From: Microvirga pudoricolor
Lineage (GTDB): Bacteria > Pseudomonadota > Alphaproteobacteria > Rhizobiales > Beijerinckiaceae
Assembly (NCBI RefSeq): GCF_016892705.1
Contig: NZ_JAFEMB010000001.1
Coordinates: 1,612,001-1,676,000 of the forward strand
Direction: 5' to 3'
DNA length: 64,000 bases
Each line of letters begins with the position of its first letter. The stretch's first letter is position 1. Made by a program: the position numbers and the translations under genes. The notes below the pieces were generated by a model. It was not told where the DNA came from, ran no database searches, and saw only the letters and a list, made by a program, of their open reading frames with translations. Shown one piece after another: positions 54,560 to 64,000 of the stretch.

Positions 54560-56170
54560 TCAAATGTTCCCAAAGGGAAGCCGCCGCCGCCGACGGACAA
54601 CCAGAAGGGTGAAAATAACCACAAGCGTAGCAATTAATACTGCCTGCCAGTACCCCCTGTATGGGGAGGGGTGGACTGCAAGTGGTAAATTCGCGTCCAG
54701 GACGCCCTCACTGCCCAGGCCGAGACGGCCGACGATGCGGCCATAGGGGTCGATCACGGCCGAAATGCCGGTGTTTGCGGCCCGGATGAGGGGGAGACCT
54801 TCCTCAACGGCACGCAGGCGGGCCTGGGCGAAGTGCTGGTATGGCCCTGGCGTCTGCCCGAACCAGGCATCGTTGGTGACATTCAGGATTGCATTCGGGC
54901 GCGGACCATCGCCCAGGACTTCGCCGGGGAAAATCGCTTCGTAACAAATTGTCGCAGCCAGCGGCGGCAGGCCGGGCACCGGCAGCGCGCCGCCCCGCCG
55001 GCCCGGCTCGAACCCCCCGGGGATATGAACGAACTGCCTCAGGCCCACCCAGCGGATGAGGGTGTCCAGGAAGCCCGGGATGTACTCCCCGAAGGGCACG
55101 AGGTGGACCTTGTCGTAGGCCCCCAGGATCGTGCCCCGGTCGTCGATGGCCTGGATCGCGTTGAAGAACCGGCCCACGCTCTCGCCTGGGAGCGGCTCGT
55201 CCATGCGGGCCGCGCCGGTGACCAGCACCTGCCCCGGATTCAGGAGCGCCGCGATCTGGGCCAGGGAGGCGGGATCCCGGTGCAGCAGGAACGGGAACGC
55301 GGATTCCGGCCAGATGATGTGGGTGATGCCCTCCAGGCCCTCCCCCTGGTCGTTCGCCTCGGCGCTGATCGTCAGGTAGCGGCGCATGATGGCGTCGCGG
55401 TTGCGGGGGTTGAACTTGGCGTCCTGGGGCAGGTTGGGCTGCATGATGCGAAGCCGCACGGCCTCCACCGTCCCGACGGGGGCGTCCGGCACCCGCCAGG
55501 CCCCGAAGGCCGCCATTCCGGCCAGGAGCGCGGCCGCGAGGCCCGGCAGGACCAGGCGCTCGCGCGCGCCGCGTCCGGTCAGCAGCACGGCCGGCGCGGC
55601 GCCGATGAACACCGCCATCACCGTGAGCCCGTAGAGCCCCGCCAGGGTGGCGCTCTGCATGAGCCAGAGGTTCTGCCCCAGCGCCATGCCGGGATTGTTC
55701 CAGGGGAAGCCCGTGAAGAGATGGCCGCGCAGCCATTCGCTGACCGTGAGCCCCAGCACGAGGGCCAGCACCCGCGTGGCGTCGCCCGTCCAGAGCAGGC
55801 GGGCCAGCGCGAAGCCCAGGGCCGTGAAGAAGGCCAGGAGGGCGGGCAGGCCGAGAACCCCGAAAGGCAGCGCCCAGGCGAACTGGTCGGCCTCGACCAG
55901 GAACGCGGCCCCGAGCCACCACAGCCCCGCCACGAAGTAGCCGAAGCCCCAGGCCCAGCCGATGAGCGCCGCGGTCGCGAGCGTGCGCCGCCGCGAACCG
56001 GACGCGCCCGCGCCGTCGAGGAGCCAGATGGCGGGCGAGAGAGACAGGATCAGGGCCGGGAGAAAGCCGAAGGGCGGCATGGCCAGCGCGCCCACGGCAC
56101 CACTGGCGACGGCCATGAGCCAGCGGCGCCATCCTGTCGCCAGGATGACGCGATCCATCACCCGGTTCAT
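54560..56170 (-). CDS. lnt: Apolipoprotein N-acyltransferase
   Basis: A 536-residue inner-membrane enzyme that N-acylates the Cys of outer-membrane lipoproteins. Several helices precede a periplasmic carbon-nitrogen hydrolase domain with the triad Glu289 (IIWPESAFPF), Lys354 (YDKVHLVPFGEY) and Cys409 (TICYEAIFPGE). Spacing matches E. coli Lnt. The ATG at 56170 overlaps the corC stop in ATGA. The order corC-lnt is conserved across proteobacteria. Confidence 0.96.
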   Translation of the reverse strand: MNRVMDRVILATGWRRWLMAVASGAVGALAMPPFGFLPALILSLSPAIWLLDGAGASGSRRRTLATAALIGWAWGFGYFVAGLWWLGAAFLVEADQFAWALPFGVLGLPALLAFFTALGFALARLLWTGDATRVLALVLGLTVSEWLRGHLFTGFPWNNPGMALGQNLWLMQSATLAGLYGLTVMAVFIGAAPAVLLTGRGARERLVLPGLAAALLAGMAAFGAWRVPDAPVGTVEAVRLRIMQPNLPQDAKFNPRNRDAIMRRYLTISAEANDQGEGLEGITHIIWPESAFPFLLHRDPASLAQIAALLNPGQVLVTGAARMDEPLPGESVGRFFNAIQAIDDRGTILGAYDKVHLVPFGEYIPGFLDTLIRWVGLRQFVHIPGGFEPGRRGGALPVPGLPPLAATICYEAIFPGEVLGDGPRPNAILNVTNDAWFGQTPGPYQHFAQARLRAVEEGLPLIRAANTGISAVIDPYGRIVGRLGLGSEGVLDANLPLAVHPSPYRGYWQAVLIATLVVIFTLLVVRRRRRLPFGNI

Positions 56171-57204
56171 TCGGCGGCGGCTTTTTCCGGGGGCGGCCGA
56201 TGGGCCGGATCGGCGGGCTCGGACGCGGCCTCCGGCGAGCGGCGGTGGATGCGCAGGCGCTTGACCCGGCGCGGATCGGCGTCCAGCACCTCGAACTCGA
56301 GCCCGAAGGGCCCCGCGATGAGCTCGCCCCGGGAGGGCACGCGACCCGCGAAGGTCACGAGGAAGCCCCCGATGGTGTCGATGTCCTCGGCGCTGACCTC
56401 GTCGTTCAGGTCGACCCCGAGGCTCTCCTTCACCTCGTCGAGGCTCGCCCGGGCATCGGCCACGTAGGTGCCGTCGCTGCTCTCCATGATCGACATCGCG
56501 GTGGCGTCGTCGTGCTCGTCCTCGATGTCGCCCACCACCATCTCGACCAGGTCCTCGATGGACACGAGGCCGTCGGTGCCGCCGTATTCGTCGATGACGA
56601 GGGCCATGTGGGTCCGGGTCGCCTGCATGCGCACCAGGAGGTCGATGGCCGGCATGGAGCGGGGCACGAAGAGGACCGGCCGCAGGATCTTGGCGTCCGC
56701 CAGGGTGAGCGAGAGGTCGACCCGGATGAGGCTCGGGGCCGCCACGGGGGCGCCTTCGGGGTCGCGCCGGCGGCGGGCCGTCCGGTCGTCGGCCCGCTCG
56801 GCGATGAAGTCCAGGAAGTCCCGGATATGGACCATGCCCTTGGGGTCGTCGAGGGTTTCGCCGTAGACCGGGAGCCGGGAATGGCCGGCGGTGCGGAAGA
56901 GGCCGAGCAGGTCGCCCAAGGACATGTCCGCCGCCACCGCGATGATGTCGGCGCGGGGCACCATCACGTCCTCGACGCGGATGCGGTGGAAGCCCAGCAC
57001 GTTCTTGAGCATCGCCCGCTCCTGGGGCGAGAAGTCCGTGTCCTCGTCGGCCTCCGCCAGAACGTCCTCGAGGTCGTGGCGGAAGGATTCGCGGGCTTTG
57101 AGGCCGAGCCGGATCAGGACCCGGTCGTACCAATGGTCACGAACGCCCTCCGGGTCCGATGGGGACCGGACGGGACGTTCGTTGCGACTTCGATCATCAT
57201 TCAT
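56167..57204 (-). CDS. corC: CorC/HlyC-type CBS-domain protein (hemolysin family)
   Basis: A 345-residue cytoplasmic protein: a CBS pair ([20 protein letters not shown] and [25 protein letters not shown]) and a C-terminal CorC_HlyC domain ([20 protein letters not shown] through the GG-containing [14 protein letters not shown]). CorC is linked to magnesium/cobalt efflux and can bind ATP. The N-terminal 80 residues are charged. ATG 57204 lies 13 bases after the ybeY stop; it forms one operon with ybeY and lnt. Confidence 0.9.
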   Translation of the reverse strand: MNDDRSRNERPVRSPSDPEGVRDHWYDRVLIRLGLKARESFRHDLEDVLAEADEDTDFSPQERAMLKNVLGFHRIRVEDVMVPRADIIAVAADMSLGDLLGLFRTAGHSRLPVYGETLDDPKGMVHIRDFLDFIAERADDRTARRRRDPEGAPVAAPSLIRVDLSLTLADAKILRPVLFVPRSMPAIDLLVRMQATRTHMALVIDEYGGTDGLVSIEDLVEMVVGDIEDEHDDATAMSIMESSDGTYVADARASLDEVKESLGVDLNDEVSAEDIDTIGGFLVTFAGRVPSRGELIAGPFGLEFEVLDADPRRVKRLRIHRRSPEAASEPADPAHRPPPEKAAAE

Positions 57205-57217
57205 GGTGGTTCAAGTT

Positions 57218-57715
57218 TCAGCCGTCGCCTCTCGGCGCAGGGGCTGCCATATCGCGATAGGGGTCGGCGATGCCAAGATTGGCCAGGGCTTTGACCTCGA
57301 GAGCTTCCATGGCCTCCGCCTCCTCCTCGACCTCGTGGTCGTAGCCGAGCAGGTGCAGCACCCCATGGACGATCAGGTGGGCGTAGTGGTGGGCGAGAGG
57401 CTTCGATTCGTCCTCCGCCTCCCGCGCCAGTGTCTGACAGGCTAATGCAAGATCGCCCAAATGGCGAGGAGAATGCTCGCCGGGCATGGGCGGCGCCGGA
57501 AAGGACAGGACATTGGTGGGCTTGTCCTTCCCGCGCCATTCCCGGTTCAGCTCGCGGATGCCGGCGTCGTCGGTGAGCATGACGCTGACCTCGTAATCGT
57601 CCGCGTCGGCATCCGAGACCGTCAGAGCGGCTTTCGCCGCCCTCCGGCCCAGGGCCTCGGCCTCGGGAAGGGCGGACCAGTCGCCCGCCTCCACCACGAA
57701 GTCGAGATCGATCAC
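57218..57715 (-). CDS. ybeY: 16S rRNA maturation endoribonuclease YbeY
   Basis: A 165-residue metal-dependent endoribonuclease for 16S 3'-end processing and 70S quality control. The zinc site HGVLHLLGYDH gives His117, His121 and His127; NREWRGKDKPTNVLSFP is the other conserved block. The start is GTG 57715, overlapping the phoH stop by 4 bases, so translation is coupled to PhoH. The C-terminal 40 residues are Glu-rich. Confidence 0.95.
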   Translation of the reverse strand: MIDLDFVVEAGDWSALPEAEALGRRAAKAALTVSDADADDYEVSVMLTDDAGIRELNREWRGKDKPTNVLSFPAPPMPGEHSPRHLGDLALACQTLAREAEDESKPLAHHYAHLIVHGVLHLLGYDHEVEEEAEAMEALEVKALANLGIADPYRDMAAPAPRGDG

Positions 57716-58806
57716 GCCCGGCGTCCCGGAAGGGCCTGCGGGGTCGTCACGTGTTCGCCCCGGCGAGTCGCCTCGTCATAGGCCGTCACGATGCGGCGCA
57801 CGAGGTCGTGGCGCACCACATCGCCTTCCCGGAAGGTGACGCGGCCGATGCCCTCGACCCCGTCGAGGATCTTGGTGGCCTCCACGAGACCGGATTTCTG
57901 GCCCGGCGGCAGATCGATCTGGGTCGGGTCGCCCGTGATGATCATGCGCGAGCCCTCGCCGAGGCGGGTGAGGAACATCTTCATCTGCATGGAGGTGGTG
58001 TTCTGGGCCTCGTCCAGGAGCACCACCGCCTTGGTGAGCGTGCGGCCGCGCATGAAGGCGAGCGGCGCGATCTCGATCATGCCGGTCTGCAGGCCGCGGT
58101 CCACGTGGCGGGCCTCCATGAAGTCGTAGAGCGCGTCGTAGATCGGGCGCAGGTAGGGGTCGACCTTGTCGCGCATGTCGCCCGGCAGGAACCCTAAGCG
58201 CTCGCCGGCCTCGACCGCCGGCCGGGAGAGGATCAGGCGCTCGGCCTGGCCCTGCTCCAGCAGGGAGACCGCATAGCCCACGGCCAGCCACGTCTTGCCG
58301 GTGCCGGCCGGGCCTTCCGCGAAGACGAGCTCGTTCTTCTTGAGCGCCTTGATGTAGTCGTTCTGGGCCGCGTTGCGGGCCCGGACGGGGCCGCGCTTGC
58401 GGGTGGCGATCTGGTCGAAGCTCGTCAGGCCTGGAACCGGCACCTCCTCGGAGGAGAACAGGGTGCCCTGAAGGGAGGCCTCCTGCACGGCCCCGTCCAC
58501 GTCGCCGGGGCTCAGCACCACGCCCTGGCGGGCCTGGTCGTAGAGGCTCTCCAGGACGCGGCGCGCCAGTTCGGAGCCCTCAGGCGTGCCCTTCACGGTC
58601 ACCCGGTTGCCGTTGGCGGTGGCCACCACGTGGAGGCGGCGCTCGAGATGGGCGAGGTTCTGGTCGAACTGTCCGAAGACCACGCTGGCGAGACGGTTGT
58701 CGTCGAAGGTCAAGATGATTTCGGCCTCTTCCTCGACGCCGGGGTGAAAGCTTGCGGGACCCCGTCCCTTGTGACCTCGTGCCGTCACGCTTTCCGATGG
58801 CCTCAA
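57712..58806 (-). CDS. phoH: PhoH-family ATPase
   Basis: A 364-residue cytoplasmic P-loop protein. Walker A is FAEGPAGTGKTWLAV, Walker B VVLLDEAQNTT, and ITGDPTQIDLP follows. Its conserved neighbours miaB and ybeY point to an RNA-related role with YbeY. The N-terminal segment contains a KH-like part (RLHVVATANGNRVTVKGT). No ATG is available; TTG 58806 with gggaga 7 bases upstream is chosen, GTG 58788 being the alternative. The 4-base overlap with ybeY supports the reading frame. Confidence 0.93.
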   Translation of the reverse strand: MRPSESVTARGHKGRGPASFHPGVEEEAEIILTFDDNRLASVVFGQFDQNLAHLERRLHVVATANGNRVTVKGTPEGSELARRVLESLYDQARQGVVLSPGDVDGAVQEASLQGTLFSSEEVPVPGLTSFDQIATRKRGPVRARNAAQNDYIKALKKNELVFAEGPAGTGKTWLAVGYAVSLLEQGQAERLILSRPAVEAGERLGFLPGDMRDKVDPYLRPIYDALYDFMEARHVDRGLQTGMIEIAPLAFMRGRTLTKAVVLLDEAQNTTSMQMKMFLTRLGEGSRMIITGDPTQIDLPPGQKSGLVEATKILDGVEGIGRVTFREGDVVRHDLVRRIVTAYDEATRRGEHVTTPQALPGRRA

Positions 58807-58821
58807 ATGCCGTCTCCCACG

Positions 58822-60180
<1,359 letters not shown>

Positions 60181-60294
60181 GCGGTCGACCTGTTGCGAAG
60201 CGAAGCCCTGGGGCCGTGACGGGTTATCGAATGTCCGTCTTTAAGGGTTTTGGGACGTCAAGAGAAGAGCGGTGAGCCTGCGGCACGAGAAGCC

Positions 60295-62043
60295 TTATTC
60301 CGGCAGCCCCGCCTGCCGCAAGCCCTCGCACAGATTGTCGATCACCCGGGCACTGAAGGGCGGGGCGACGCGCACGGCGCCCACGGTCAGGGCCGGGTTG
60401 GCGGCCAGCAGGTCGCGCACGCAGGCCTGGGCTTCGGCGTGCCGGCCCGTGTGGCTGTAGGCGGCGCCCAGGAAACGGCCGATCCAGGCGGCGCGCGGGT
60501 GGGCGATGCGGGCTTTCTCGAGCCATTCCACGGCCTGCGGGAAGCGCTCGGCCACGAAATGGGCGTCGCCGATCCCCGCATGGGACGAGAACAGCATCGG
60601 GTCGAAGGGGCTGAGCCGGATCGCGCGCTCGAAATGCTCGATGGCGGTCTCGGGCTCGTCGATGAAGGTGCGCAGCCAGCCGCTGCGGTTCCAGGCCCAG
60701 GCCGAGTTGGGGTCGAGCGCGAGGGCCCGGTCGATGAGAAGGGCGCCCGCCGCGAAATCCCGGGTGATGATCGTGCGCGCGGTGCTCAGCATCGCCAGCA
60801 CGAGGGGGTCGTCCGAGGTCAGCTCGGCGGCGGCCCGCGCCTTGCCGATCGCGTCCCGCCGGTCGCGCTCCACATCCTCCGACCAGATGTAGATGACGCG
60901 CTGGCCGCTGCACCAGGACGACAGGGCGAGCGCCAGCGCATAGGCCGGATCGAGCTCAAGCGCCTGGTCGAGGAGGCGCGACGCGATGGCGTTCGACACC
61001 TGATCGGCGGACCACACATGGGGCATGGCCTGCATGACGAGGTCGTAGGCGTTGAGGTTCTCGGGCCGCTTGCGCCGGGCGCGCTCGATCTCGGCCGCGC
61101 GGATCGACGGCTGGATCGCGCCCACCACGCTGGCCGTGATCCGGTCCTGCAGGTCGAAGAAGTCGTCGAGCCCGCCGTCGTAGCGCTCGGCCCAGAGATG
61201 GCCGCCGGTGGTCGCGTCGATGAGCTGGGCCGTGATGCGCACCCGGTCGCGCGCGATGCGCACGCTGCCCTCCAGCACATAGCGCACGCCGAGCTCGCGG
61301 CTGATCCGCTGCACGTGGACCGGCTTGCCCTTGTAGGTGAAGGTGGAATTGCGGGCGATGACGAAGAAGGACCGCACGCGGGAGAGCGCCGCGATGATGT
61401 CCTCGGCGATCCCGTCCGCCAGGAACTCACCGTCGCGGTTCTCGCTCATGTTGTCGAAGGGCAGGACCGCGATCGAGGGCCGGTCCGGCATCGCCAGCGC
61501 GGGCCTGGTCTCGGGCAGCAGGCCACCGAAGAGGCCGTAGATCCGCACCGGCTTGCGGATGTTCTTCACATGGGTCTCGCCCTCGTCGCGAAACGCCAGG
61601 GGCACGTGGTCGCGCACCTCGTCGTAGACCTTGGCGGACAGGCAGATCGCGCCGGGTTCCGCCAACTGCTCCAGGCGCGCCGCGATGTTGACGCCATCGC
61701 CGTAAATGTCGCCGTCCTCCTCGATGATGATGTCACCGAGATTGATGCCGATCCTCAGCCGGAGCGGCTGCGTCGCTTCCTGAAGCGATTCCTGCACCGC
61801 CACCGCGCAGCGCACGGCCTCCACGGGGCTGGCGAACTCGATCAGGAAGCCGTCGCCGGTGGTTTTGACGACCCGGCCGCGATGGGCGGCCACCTGCGGC
61901 GCCAGGACGGTTCGGCGCAGGTGCCGGATCCGCCGCACGGTGCCCTCCTCGTCCTGGCCCATGAGCAGGGAATAGCCCGCCACGTCCGCGGCCAGAACGG
62001 CCGCGAGACGGCGCTGCACCTTCGGGTTGTCAGGATCGCCCAT
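60295..62043 (-). CDS. Class III adenylate/guanylate cyclase with FlgO-like and TPR regions
   Basis: A 582-residue signalling protein: an N-terminal class III cyclase domain (VQRRLAAVLAADVAGYSLLM, then VVKTTGDGFLIEF and GDGVNIAARLEQLAEPG), a middle FlgO/TolB-like region (PSIAVLPFDNMSENRDGEF) and C-terminal TPR repeats (RALALDPNSAWAWNRSGWL and similar). The two Asp that bind metal are present (AADVAGYS and TTGDGF), so the cyclase is probably active, likely making cAMP. The type is abundant in Rhizobium and relatives; the input and target are unknown. The start is ATG 62043, with ggagg touching the codon. Confidence 0.9.
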   Translation of the reverse strand: MGDPDNPKVQRRLAAVLAADVAGYSLLMGQDEEGTVRRIRHLRRTVLAPQVAAHRGRVVKTTGDGFLIEFASPVEAVRCAVAVQESLQEATQPLRLRIGINLGDIIIEEDGDIYGDGVNIAARLEQLAEPGAICLSAKVYDEVRDHVPLAFRDEGETHVKNIRKPVRIYGLFGGLLPETRPALAMPDRPSIAVLPFDNMSENRDGEFLADGIAEDIIAALSRVRSFFVIARNSTFTYKGKPVHVQRISRELGVRYVLEGSVRIARDRVRITAQLIDATTGGHLWAERYDGGLDDFFDLQDRITASVVGAIQPSIRAAEIERARRKRPENLNAYDLVMQAMPHVWSADQVSNAIASRLLDQALELDPAYALALALSSWCSGQRVIYIWSEDVERDRRDAIGKARAAAELTSDDPLVLAMLSTARTIITRDFAAGALLIDRALALDPNSAWAWNRSGWLRTFIDEPETAIEHFERAIRLSPFDPMLFSSHAGIGDAHFVAERFPQAVEWLEKARIAHPRAAWIGRFLGAAYSHTGRHAEAQACVRDLLAANPALTVGAVRVAPPFSARVIDNLCEGLRQAGLPE

Positions 62044-62237
62044 CCTCCAAACCCCGCGCGGAAAGCGGAATGGTGCGGCCTTCGGGCGATTTCGTCCAGA
62101 GGTGGCGAACGGCGGCGGCCAGGACGGCGCGGAGCGGCTCGGGATCGGGCGGCGGTCGAACGGCATCGCGCGACCATGATCGAGACCGCCCGGCCGTGCC
62201 ATGCTCCAGCGCACGTGCCTTGATCCGAACCCGGACG

Positions 62238-63005
62238 CTATCCGCCCTGGATCGCCCGGCGCACCGCTTCCTCAGCCGCGGCGGTGGCCTGCTTGCGGTT
62301 GCCGTTGAAGGGCACAGGCTCGCCCCAGGTCACCACCACGTCGAGGGCGCCGTTCGCCACGAAATGCGCCAGGTGCGGGGCCAAGTCCATGTCGGCGTAC
62401 CAGGCGATGAAGGGCCGCTCGCGACGGGTGACCGGCAGGCCGTTCCGGCGCGTGTAGGACAGGGCCAGGGGCTGCAGGTGAACCGGCCCGGCGCCCGGAT
62501 CGGTGAGCGCTGCCTGGGCGGCGCCCACGATGGAGGAGCGGAACGGCAGAAGCCGGTTGCCGTCGCTTGTCGTGCCCTCGGGAAACAGCACGATCACCTC
62601 GCCCTTCGCCAGCCGCAGGCCCACGGTCTCGTTCACCTCGGCGGTGGCGCCACGTCGGGCCCGGTCGATGAACACCGAGCGCTGGAGCTTCGCCATGAAC
62701 CCCACCACCGGCCAGCCCTCGATCTCGGACTTGGCGATGAAGGACAGGGGGCGCAGCGATCCGATCACGGGAATGTCGAGCCAGGACACGTGGTTGGACA
62801 GGACCAGGGTGGCGGTGCCGGAGGGCGGCGTGCCGCGCTCGATCACCCGCACGCCGAACAGGCACAGGAACAGCCGGTGGAAGCGCATCGGGACGGTGTG
62901 CAGCACGCTCCAGCCGAACCGCAGCGCCAGGAGCTGGAGGCCCGCGGCTCCCAGGAGGTAAAGGCCGAGGACCACGAGCCTCAGGCCGACGCCGATTCGC
63001 CTCAC
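62238..63005 (-). CDS. plsC: 1-acyl-sn-glycerol-3-phosphate acyltransferase-like protein (PlsC family)
   Basis: A 255-residue membrane acyltransferase making phosphatidic acid or acylating another lysolipid. The catalytic NHVSWLD (HX4D) and the FPEGTTSDG motif are intact, with GFMAKLQRSVFIDRARRGA between. An N-terminal helix (VVLGLYLLGAAGLQLLAL) anchors it. The start is GTG 63005, overlapping the fur stop by 4 bases. The frame upstream of 63005 lies inside fur and is not coding. Confidence 0.9.
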   Translation of the reverse strand: MRRIGVGLRLVVLGLYLLGAAGLQLLALRFGWSVLHTVPMRFHRLFLCLFGVRVIERGTPPSGTATLVLSNHVSWLDIPVIGSLRPLSFIAKSEIEGWPVVGFMAKLQRSVFIDRARRGATAEVNETVGLRLAKGEVIVLFPEGTTSDGNRLLPFRSSIVGAAQAALTDPGAGPVHLQPLALSYTRRNGLPVTRRERPFIAWYADMDLAPHLAHFVANGALDVVVTWGEPVPFNGNRKQATAAAEEAVRRAIQGG

Positions 63006-63538
63006 GCGCCATCCCTTCGGGATGCGCCGTCCGGCCCCGCCCCGGCGGGCCTGTCGCTGGCCTGGGCGTCGGACCTGACGTCGGAGCTGGCGTCGGGCTC
63101 GATCGGCACCGCGTAGAGCTCCAGCCGGTGATACACCACCTTGTAGCCCAGGCGCCGGGCGATCTCGGTCTGCAGCGCCTCGATCTCCTCGGAATGGAAC
63201 TCGATCACGTCCCCGGTCTCGAGGTTGATGAGGTGATCGTGATGCTCCCGCGCGGCGTGCTCGTAGCGCGAGCGCCCGTCGCGGAAGTCGAGGCGCTCGA
63301 TGATGCCCTGGTTTTCGAACAGCTTGACCGTGCGGTAGACGGTGGACAGGGAAATGCGGTCGTCGACGGCCGCGACGCGGCGGTGCAGCTCCACCACGTC
63401 CGGGTGGTCGCTCGCGTCGTCGAGGGCGCGCGCGATGATGCGCCGCTGCCCCGTCATGCGCAGGCCCTTCTCGCGGCAGGCCCGCTCGATGGCGTCGGAC
63501 CGGCGCGCGGCTTTCTTCTGGCTGGTGCGTGCTGCCAC
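63002..63538 (-). CDS. fur: Fur-family metal-responsive repressor
   Basis: A 178-residue Fur family protein: DNA-binding winged helix with HRRVAAVDDRISLSTVYRTV, and the metal/dimer domain with EHHDHLINLETGDVIEFHS. The CxxC zinc site of E. coli Fur is absent, as in alphaproteobacterial Fur/Mur. In this order Fur orthologues often regulate manganese genes (Mur), so iron or manganese sensing cannot be decided. The C-terminal 30 residues are Ser/Asp/Gly-rich and longer than usual. The start is GTG 63538. Confidence 0.88.
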   Translation of the reverse strand: MAARTSQKKAARRSDAIERACREKGLRMTGQRRIIARALDDASDHPDVVELHRRVAAVDDRISLSTVYRTVKLFENQGIIERLDFRDGRSRYEHAAREHHDHLINLETGDVIEFHSEEIEALQTEIARRLGYKVVYHRLELYAVPIEPDASSDVRSDAQASDRPAGAGPDGASRRDGA

Positions 63539-63594
63539 GATTCACTCCCTGCCCGCTTATACGGGACCGGACACGGCGGGGCTACAGGGTGGGC

Positions 63595-64000
63595 CTACAG
63601 GGCGAGGCTCATGGTCAGCGCTGCGGCGCGGGTGCCGTCGGGGCGCGGGTAATAACCCTCCCGGCGGCCCGCCTCCCGGAAGCCGAGGCGGCGGTAGAGG
63701 GCGAGCGCCGGTGCGTTGCCGTCCTCCACCTCCAGGTGCACCACGCGGGCGCCCCGGCGCACGAGCGCATCGAGATGGTGGGCCAGGAGCGGGCGGGCGT
63801 GGCCCCGGCCCCGGGCCTCGGCCGCCATGGCCACGGTCAGGATCTCGGCCTCGTCCAGGACGACGCGCGAGATCGCGAAGCCGCACAGGGAAGCGCCGAG
63901 GAAGAACCCGTCCGCCAGCACGGCCCGGTCGCCCAAGAGGCGCTCGAATTCAGGCACGTCCCAGGGCCGCGCGAAGGCGGCGGCGTGGATCCGCGTGACC
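63595..64000 (-). CDS. rimI: Ribosomal protein S18-alanine N-acetyltransferase (RimI), 5' part outside the window
   Basis: At least 135 codons of a GNAT acetyltransferase that acetylates the N-terminus of S18. Visible: HAAAFARPWDVPEFERLL, then VAMAAEARGRGHARPLLAHH (acetyl-CoA motif) and VEDGNAPALALYRRLGFRE. The reading frame stays open to the right edge, so the true start is off-window; the internal GTG at 63957 would cut the N-terminal helix. The order rimI-fur is conserved (tsaB would lie beyond). Confidence 0.88.
   Translation of the reverse strand, partial: VTRIHAAAFARPWDVPEFERLLGDRAVLADGFFLGASLCGFAISRVVLDEAEILTVAMAAEARGRGHARPLLAHHLDALVRRGARVVHLEVEDGNAPALALYRRLGFREAGRREGYYPRPDGTRAAALTMSLAL

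Noticed and set aside
63595..63957. Complete 120-residue RimI starting at GTG 63957
   Set aside because: The frame continues to the window edge with conserved RimI N-terminal residues (HAAAFARPWD), so the gene is cut by the window.

Overview
This 64 kb window is high-GC chromosomal DNA of an alphaproteobacterium of the order Hyphomicrobiales (Rhizobiales). The evidence is a lipid A very-long-chain fatty acid cluster led by AcpXL, an ActS/ActR (RegB/RegA) redox pair, an Irr-type iron box in front of mbfA, MmcB, a BA14K-type protein, and the conserved gene order rimI-fur-plsC-miaB-phoH-ybeY-corC-lnt-xre-metK-trmB / rimP-nusA-ylxR-infB-rbfA-truB-rpsO-pnp. Overall feel and gene content suggest a Methylobacteriaceae-like genus such as Microvirga; this is inference, since no rRNA or other taxonomic marker is present.

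Layout. 0.1-4.3 kb: acpXL, a FabZ-like dehydratase, two ketosynthase-fold genes (one without the catalytic Cys) and a FabG-like reductase, all on the plus strand. 4.3-9.5 kb: a SIMPL-domain periplasmic protein, an orphan polyamine-type binding protein, a class I/II aminotransferase, and a FecCD permease plus ATPase of an iron-siderophore/heme importer. 9.57-10.2 kb: a VapBC-type toxin-antitoxin pair with a repeated operator. 10.3-15.2 kb: surface polysaccharide genes that fit a UDP-QuiNAc route (4,6-dehydratase, reductase/epimerase, WecA-like initiating transferase) plus a UDP-glucuronate 4-epimerase. 15.3-18.8 kb: an operon of a strongly degenerate ABC transporter-like protein and a metallo-beta-lactamase-fold hydrolase, the most unusual pair here. 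19-25.6 kb: TPR protein, mmcB, methyltransferase, actR/actS, PHA depolymerase, YgjP-type metallopeptidase. 25.7-39.4 kb: a mosaic of LysR regulator with a DUF1127 gene, asd, GNAT, sulfite-oxidase-like enzyme, leuB, DUF899 protein, lytic transglycosylase, leuD, RidA, BA14K protein, nth, PPOX flavoprotein and mbfA. It includes a run of palindromic repeats with variable hairpins at 34.8-35.0 kb.

39.5-64 kb is the housekeeping block on the minus strand, covering translation initiation, transcription elongation, RNA decay, tRNA modification, SAM synthesis, lipoprotein maturation and 16S rRNA maturation. It is interrupted by three accessory genes: a DUF892 ferritin-like gene (plus strand) between truB and rpsO, a serralysin-like M10 RTX protein between trmB and rimP, and a class III cyclase-TPR protein between plsC and miaB. 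The last gene, rimI, runs off the right edge.

Together the window links outer-membrane lipid and polysaccharide synthesis, iron handling (FecCD/ATPase, MbfA with an Irr box, Fur) and redox control (ActSR) with core information processing. No tRNA, rRNA, insertion sequence, prophage or CRISPR array was seen.
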